Below are positions 58,201 to 64,000 of a stretch of DNA of 64,000 nt, piece after piece. The DNA lies in contig CM036241.1 of the NCBI GenBank assembly GCA_020698575.1, forward strand, positions 33,787,416 through 33,851,415, written 5' to 3'. Below the pieces are notes generated by a model. It saw only the letters and a list, made by a program, of their open reading frames with translations, was not told where the DNA came from and did no database searches. A program made the translations under genes and the position numbers. This stretch comes from Bostrychus sinensis (lineage: Eukaryota; Chordata; Actinopteri; Gobiiformes; Eleotridae). Every line of letters starts with the position of its first letter. Positions within the stretch are counted from its first letter, which is position 1.

Positions 58201-61200
58201 TTGTTTGACGTATGTATTACAGCATACTTTGATTTACTCACCACATGTCGATGGGTGTGGAGTACTCTGTGGAGCCTAGTAAAACATCTGGAGGTCGATA
58301 CCATAAAGTCACCACTTCGTTGGAATAGGTCTTAGTGGGGACAGACTTTGCCCTGGCTAAACCTGCATAAACATAAAGTAAGTACCAGAAGTTAGACAGA
58401 GCTGTAGTTGTTTTTGCAAGACAGCATTATGTTTTTGTGTAAAAGGCAATAATTTCCTCATATTGGGCTGGTAATGGTGATGACAAGTGGAGAATAGCAC
58501 TATTTGGTTTTATCTACACACTTTCTGTAAAATATGGAGGAAAAGTCATAGAAAGGGGCCACAGTTGCTAGGATACAGAGAGTACGGGTGCTAAAGTAAT
58601 CAGGACAGGAGATCTCAGAGTAGCAGTAAAATATAATTGGAAGGCAATTTTGGCTACAATCTTGCTACATTTCCCCCAGGACTCCTGAGTGTATATGTTG
58701 ATATGTTAATGCTGTCAAGCGTCTGCAGTGGGTTCTGTGTTTTTCCTACCGAAATCAGCCAGTTTGAGCTCCCCCCTATCGTTGATGAGCAGGTTCTGAG
58801 GCTTTAGGTCTCTGTGCAGGATTTTCCTTTTGTGACAGTAGGACAGACCGCGCAGCAGCTGAAACATGAAGATCTGCAGGAGAAAAAACTTTGAATAATG
58901 AATAGTGAATGAATTCAACAAAGCACTTCATTCCAATTTGAACTATTCTTGTTATCTTGGTAAACAGCTAAAAAAGACATTTACAGCTACATTTAATGCA
59001 TTCTTGCGTCCTTGTAGCCTATACTTTTCAATGTGGTATATACCCTTTTAGTGTTTGTAAACAAAATGGCAGCTTTTTAAAGGTCACATATTATGTAATT
59101 TAATGTAATGTAATCATGTATGAAAAATGTCTTCTTTTGGCGAGCTGCTACTTTGACTTTGCAGAAAATGCTTGGAATAGGTGTCAACCGCGGGGACTGT
59201 ACATATACATAAATTAGCACGGCTATTAGCAGCATGATGCTAACAGATAGATAAATGAGTCTAGTGAAGGTGTATGAGCACTTCCTGGTTTCATGTGTTT
59301 ATACGTAGTGCAGTGAGACTGAGCGTTTCGAGCTCTTAAGATGGGAATGGCCTCAGCATACAGAGTTACTCAAACATGCATAAATGAAAGAAACACTACT
59401 ACAGGTATGTTTTTAATAATAATAATGCATTAGTCCTATGTAACGCTTTTCGAGACTCTCAAAGTTGCTTTACAGTTTGGTGCATTATTCCTTCACTCCT
59501 CAGTCACACTCAGTAACAGAAGCATGACTGCCAATCTATGGCCCCCCTGACCACCACCAATCACACAATCACACTGACGCATTCATCCAGGCAAGGTGAG
59601 TGAAGTGTCTTGCCCAAGGACACAACGACAGTATGCAATGCCGGCAGCAGAGATCAAACCACCAACCTTCAGGTTAGAGGAGAAATGTCTCTGAGCTACT
59701 ACCGCTACTACTGAATGTTTTAGCCGCATATTGTTTTTAAAGGCTGTAAAATGTGCAATGCTGTTCTAGCTAAAAATGATACAAAAGTAGTAGTAGTGTT
59801 ACAATATAGCACCATTTTGAGTACAAACCCACTCTATACTTATTTCCACAGAATAAAACTCAAAACAGAACAGTTGTGGAGGTGTGACTTCACACTATGT
59901 ACACTGTAGTCCTTCCTGACATTTTCTGCACATTAAAGCTGGTGAGTCATTTCCTCAAGGCTCACCTTGACGTTATGCATGCTCATGAGATTCCCACAGT
60001 TGTCCAGATATTGTTTCAGATCACTGTCCTGGAAAAACATTCAACAACAGCGTTAACCATCATTTAAAATTGAAAAGGGGCATATTTTTAAACTGGACAT
60101 CCGGTACTCACCAGGTACTCAAACACCAGCGTGAGGCAGCGGTCTGTGTGTATAATGTCATGCAAGGTCACAATGTTTGCATGTTTCAGGTTTTTTAGCA
60201 AGGACACTGTGAATAGGAAAAACAGAGTCAGATGAGATATTTTCATCATTTAAAGCTACATTTAAAAAAAATCAAGTTAAGAATAAGAATTTAGATTTTC
60301 TGGTGCAGTCTGAATCATGAAATCTTTTTACACAAGAGCCATAGATGCATTTTAACCCTCATCCTACCAACCTGTTACGGAGTGGGGTCACTTTAGATCC
60401 CACAAATAGAAATCTGTAAAAAAAACAAGTATGACAGCAGAAAATGTAGTTGTTTTCTTTAACGTAATCATTACTACTGTGTTAGTGATGTGTTGCCTAT
60501 CATCTTAAGGCACGTAATTTTCTGTTTGTGGACAGTGTGGTAATGTTGGCCTCACTAAATCTGGACATCTTTAGAAATGACAGACAACGTGCCCATTTCC
60601 TCCCTCTAGTTGTTAGTGAAATAAAATATATGTTTTCTAATAGACAAATGCAAAAAAGTCACTAAAATATTAAAAATACCTTAATGGAAACTGACACATT
60701 TGATGTAATTTTTTGGGTCATTTGTGATCCCAGTATGTTTATGTGTGTTTTTGGTAACACTTTATTTTACATTACACCTGACACAGTGTATCTACAATGT
60801 AACTACTATGTAACACATGTTGTAACAAACTGTAATAAGATGTACGTAAGGACATTTTGAATACTTAGGTTAGGTACAAATGTAATAAAAAATAAAATAA
60901 ATAAATACTTCTTACACTTCTTTACCAAAGTGCATTTTGCTTCTGCATAAAACAGCACAATGACTACTTCACTTGGTGGTAATAAGCACTTTGGTAGAGT
61001 AGCGTAACAAGTCTTTTTTTTTTAAATTACATTTGTACCTAACTGTAAGTACAGAAACTGTCATTATATAAGTACAGCACAAGTATCAAGTTTAGTGTTA
61101 CTGTGTTTTTTAATCAAATTACAACAGAACTATATGATTATATCTAATTGCTAACAACAAACCGAAAGTCATGAAAAAGTGAGAAAAAAAGTGAGAACAA

Positions 61201-63158
61201 TAAAATAAAGCATCTCTGAGATATGACAAAATTAAAACACCTAGGCTCATGTTTTTCCCCCTTTGGTAGGATGAGGTTTAAAACAACCAATTTTATTTTA
61301 CCTATGAGCACAACATGCCTTGGCTATTTATTCAACACTCTAAGACAGCGCAGGATGTAGCTCATAGCCGTGCTTCATTTGAACATAATTAATAGGTATT
61401 AAAATATGCTTAAATTAATGTTGTCCAGAGATAGCAGTGCTGTGGATCCCTGTTGTTACCCTCTCTGATGGCGGTGCAGGGCGCTCCCTCCTCGTGCTCC
61501 AGGCGAATCTCCTTTAGAGCCACTAGGTTCTCTGTGAGTTTGCTTCGGCCTTTGAACACGGTGGCATATGTGCCCTAGGAGCACAAACACAAGTTTTAGA
61601 CTTGAGTATAGGTGACATCCAAAACACTGCTCGGGGCCAGCTGGTGCTCTCATGTTTCTCTGTTTGAAAGCTGTGTATGTGATTATTGTTTAATTCTACT
61701 TGAGGTGAATGAGGTTTAACTCATCAAGCATTCTCATTCAATCTATGGAATGTAAATCATATTTTCAGTCCTCAAAATCGTGACTTAAACTTCTTCATGG
61801 AGGGTTTCAGAGCTGTTTTAGAAGAACATTTTAGAGTTTTTGAATTGGTGTGGCAGCCTCTGCTGGGTCACCTGCCTTGGCTGAGCTGAGGGGCTGCTCA
61901 GTAAGGGAATACCAGATTTTGAATTTAGACTGCTAATGCTGAAACAAGATTATGTATTTCCTAACAATAGAAGTTACATGTAGCAGCATCTTAGATTAAT
62001 ACATTTTTTTGGATAGTGATAGTGTTTTCTATATAAGAGTGGAAACGCAAGAGATAGGGTTTAAACATGGTACTGTCTAAGCAGGTCAATCAATAAAAAT
62101 ACAGCTTTGTATACATCAATATTTACTGTATATTATTGATGTGTTTACCAGTGTTTATTTTGAGTGTTAACATTGGAGAGGTTGGTATTAATAGACTTGT
62201 CTTGTCTAGTTGCATTTGCACTATTCCTTGTCACTTATATCATTTGACTAATTACAAATTAGTCCTTATTCCTTCAGGCAATATCTGCTCCAAGACAAAA
62301 GTTGTTGGATTTAAGGGCACATGGATGTAGGCTCTTGTCCATACACAATATAAGCTTACAAATATACTTTAATTTCATTACTGTGACAATAGAGAGCCCA
62401 TGCAAACAGATGACTCACTCGGCTCTTGTTTCTCATTAAGGCAATGGCACATGTGTTTGGAGGGTTTTGTAGACTGACTCAGAGTCTGGCACAAAAACAA
62501 GCATTTGAGGATTAAGTGGACAGTTTGGCAGCCAAAATACATGGCAGACATCTATTAAATTAAATCTATCTTTAATGCTGTTCAAAGTTGTTTAGTGTCT
62601 GCAAAATAGGATGCACCCATCAACTGATCTAACTGTTACTCACTGTTACTCACCTCGCCAAGTTTTCCAAGCTTGACGTATGTCTCCTGTTTCCCAAAGC
62701 CGATGTCAGACTGAAAGGAACAGAACAGCAGATTAAACTGTTATTTGAGTAAAATGACAAATATTTGCATCAATTAGCAAGTTTTATGTGCCTAAATAAG
62801 CACACATTTCCCTGTTTTATGCCTGTTTAAGCTCATTGCATTATCCAACATAATAATTATTCTCAAAGCATTAACAGCAGAACAATTTTAACAATGAAAA
62901 CAATAGAGTGACAGCACTTAAGAGGATCAGCATTATGGACTACACTAATAATGCCTTATTATGATACTTAAGCATCTGTCACTCTTATAGAGAAAGAAGA
63001 ATGTGTGGTGTACAAGTGGCTCTGACCAGTGAAGCCCGTCGAGACATCCGACTGAGTGGTTTGGTAAGAGGCGAGTTTTCACTCTCCATCTGCAGCTTTT
63101 TGAGGAATTCTGGAGGAAGACGGATGTCCATGGGCAAGGACATACGCTTGCTAACGTC
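52252..63158 (-). CDS. cdk18: PCTAIRE kinase CDK18, 3' 13 coding exons (5' end outside window)
   Basis: Cyclin-dependent-kinase-like Ser/Thr kinase of the PCTAIRE group. Exons in transcript order: 63158-63027, 62710-62654, 61574-61460, 60206-60112, 60028-59966, 58873-58750, 58362-58242, 55651-55554, 54886-54781, 53852-53810, 53727-53637, 53180-53103 and 52286-52252. All are GT/AG and in frame: 1158 nt, 385 residues plus stop. Visible motifs are DVSKRMSLPMDIRLP and PLSRMSRRASL (regulatory N-terminal region), GEGTYATVFKG, VALKEIRLEHEEG, the name motif PCTAIRE, ILHRDLKPQNLLIN, DFG and WYRPPDVLLGSTEYSTPIDM. The tail IQLQKDPGHRTSVF plus RGKNRRQSIF indicates CDK18 rather than CDK16; CDK17 is the nearest alternative. 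The donor after the first exon here (GTCAGA) is weak. Upstream exons with the start codon lie past the right edge. Confidence 0.95.
52664..52992 (+). repeat. Family A repeat, variant copy in the last cdk18 intron
   Basis: AAGGGCTTTATTATGC, CCATGTTATAATGTTGTTCC and TGTAAAATGTGCAATGCTGT match the reverse complement of 13398-13905. A run of A/C-rich simple sequence is included. Confidence 0.65.
53181..53636 (-). other. cdk18 intron
   Basis: No recognised element. Open sequence continuing from the exon at 53637 runs to a stop near 53452 but is intronic because GTAAGC follows the exon. Confidence 0.5.
54408..54740 (-). repeat. SINE family B, nearly full length
   Basis: On the minus strand it starts with tRNA-like GTAGCTCAGTTGGTAGAG, then AGGTTGGCAATTGGC, then GTCAAGACACTTCACCCACC, and ends in the GCGCTATATAAATTCAGTG tail. 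Sits in the cdk18 intron 53853-54780. Confidence 0.88.
55197..55420. repeat. Interspersed repeat, SINE/LINE-like
   Basis: CATTTATAGAGCGGTTTTCT and CACTCAGAGCGCTTTACAT resemble the conserved tail shared by several fish SINEs and LINEs. GTCTTGCTCAAGACACAGAC resembles the SINE core. Diverged. Confidence 0.55.
56805..56915 (+). repeat. tRNA-derived SINE fragment
   Basis: GCGACCCGGGTTCAAATCTG (box B region), then TCTCACGCTGTTTCCTGTCC, as in a common fish SINE. Box A end missing. Confidence 0.65.
57130..57570 (+). mobile_element. LINE 3' end (L2-like tail)
   Basis: The block CAAAGCCCTTTGAGGTAACT followed by GATATTAGGCTATATAAATA is the usual 3' end of fish L2-like LINEs. The sequence before it (from about 57210) fits its 3' untranslated region. 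No coding part remains. Confidence 0.65.
59082..59412 (-). repeat. Family A repeat copy in a cdk18 intron
   Basis: ACATATTATG end, GCAGAAAATGCTTGGAATAG, TTAGCACGGCTATTAGCAGC and GCATACAGAGTTACTCAAAC match the reverse complement of 31532-32045. Another family A piece lies at about 59725-59790. Confidence 0.7.
59414..59712 (-). repeat. SINE family B copy in a cdk18 intron
   Basis: Minus-strand core CTTGGGCAAGACACTTCACT with box B region GAAGGTTGGTGGTTTGATCT. The tail is modified (AACGCTTTTCGAGACTCTCA). Confidence 0.8.
60356..61277. mobile_element. piggyBac-like non-autonomous element, 922 bp
   Basis: Left end TTAA|CCCTCATCCTACCAA and right end TTGGTAGGATGAGG plus T, then TTAA, are inverted. 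TTAA target sites are at 60352-60355 and 61278-61281. The interior has piggyBac-type GGGTCACTTTAGATCCCA and GGGTCATTTGTGATCCCA palindromes. A GGTAACACTTTATTTTACAT repeat, common in fish, may be nested inside. No transposase. Located between cdk18 exons. Confidence 0.8.
61575..62653 (-). other. cdk18 intron
   Basis: AT-rich, no repeat or RNA feature recognised. Confidence 0.5.
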
Positions 63159-64000
63159 CTGCAAACAAACAAAACATAAGATGTCTGTCAATCACTTGTA
63201 TCTTATTGTTTAGTGTTAAGCATATTTCCTTCTTCCAAGCAGCAATGAAGACAAGGTCTTGCCTTTAACAAAAGCTATTAAAGCCATGGGTCAAACAACT
63301 GAAAGGAATAATTACACAGTGTGGATGTTGAAACGACTGCTGTCGGGGTCATCTTCAAAAGATGGATGTGTGTTTTGTGCAGTCTCTGTAGTTAATATGA
63401 CTCTAGAACCTACAAAGAAGTCCTCATATATGAAAATTTGTTTTCTGCATTTGACCCATCCTTCAGAGCCACTGGGGAAACCTGTCAGGAGCAGTGCAAT
63501 GTCCGAGGACTCTTCCTCAGATCTTTAGCCAGGATCCTGCTCAGAATACCTAAAAGGAGTATGCATTAAGAAAGCATTCATTTATGTGTAAGGTAGTACA
63601 GGTACATATCTTTAAGAATATATAATCCAGTGGTTTTTGCCTGTGTGTAGACATATTTCAGCGGACCATGTCATTTTCTGAAAGCTGCCTTCCCCATGAC
63701 ATGCACTAGACTAGACTGTGTGCCATTAGCTGTGTGGTGCGAGACCGGCAGTGAATCACAGAGGCTCCACAGGGATCTATGTAACGGTGGCACTGTGAAC
63801 TCTCTCACATCCTAATAAAAGTCTGTGTGTGTAGGGTACAGCGCTGTGAGGTGACTCATCTCATTGAGCTGCCAAAGGTGGAAACCGAGAAATGACACCA
63901 GGGAAAGCATTGAACATGAGAACAGTCGACACAGGTGAAATTGTTCAATTGCATGCTCCACTTGTGTGCAGATTACTGTGTTCAGAGGTGAGTAGTAATT
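63159..64000 (-). other. cdk18 intron running off the window
   Basis: Contains a SINE family D fragment at 63445-63553 and otherwise unassigned sequence. No further cdk18 coding exon was found on the minus strand. Confidence 0.5.
63445..63553 (-). repeat. SINE family D fragment
   Basis: TTTGACCCATCCTTCAGAGC, CCTGTCAGGAGCAGTGC and AGCCAGGATCCTGCTCAG match the 3' part of 24614-24914. The tRNA-like head is absent. Confidence 0.75.

Larger units (their letters stand above)
55652..58241 (-). other. Largest cdk18 intron in the window
   Basis: 2.6 kb. Holds a SINE fragment at 56805-56915, a LINE 3' tail at 57130-57570 and otherwise AT-rich unassigned DNA. Confidence 0.5.

Overview
This is nuclear DNA of a bony fish, most likely a percomorph teleost. 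The evidence is intron-split vertebrate genes, a eukaryotic tRNA, and many fish-type transposons (Tc1/mariner, hAT, piggyBac-like, tRNA-derived SINEs, L2/Rex-like and RTE-like LINEs). No bacterial, viral or CRISPR-like system was found. All gene calls come from reading exons, splice sites and protein families by eye; no database search was run.

Left to right: 247-3382 (+) is the 3' part of a tubulin glycylase gene (ttll3). 4070-10332 (+) is a complete 13-exon uqcrc1, a mitochondrial complex III core subunit. 12606-12965 (+) is a one-exon CRF-family neuropeptide precursor (urocortin 2/3 type) with an upstream untranslated exon. 18851-21472 (+) is a complete 5-coding-exon cidec, a lipid-droplet fusion protein. 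42165-43682 (+) is an intronless orphan GPCR of the GPR22 family, with a CpG-rich candidate first exon about 19 kb upstream. 46167-46239 (+) is a tRNA-Phe(GAA). 52252-63158 (-) holds the last 13 coding exons of cdk18, a PCTAIRE kinase; its 5' end lies beyond the right edge.

The genes do not form one pathway. From general knowledge, TTLL3 and CIDEC are near neighbours on human 3p25.3 and UQCRC1 and UCN2 on human 3p21.31, so the left third looks like one ancestral block that is split in mammals. The 20 kb between cidec and gpr22 and the larger cdk18 introns are mostly repeats plus unique DNA of unknown role.

The most useful second looks are: a 35-nt terminal coding exon of cdk18 with a possible intronic-polyadenylation isoform upstream of it; a 29-bp perfect-arm hairpin with a duplicated core at 45.8 kb; a piggyBac-like element in a cdk18 intron; several hAT-type elements with readable target-site duplications; a cluster of four upstream ORFs before gpr22; and a transposon end abutting the urocortin polyadenylation signal.
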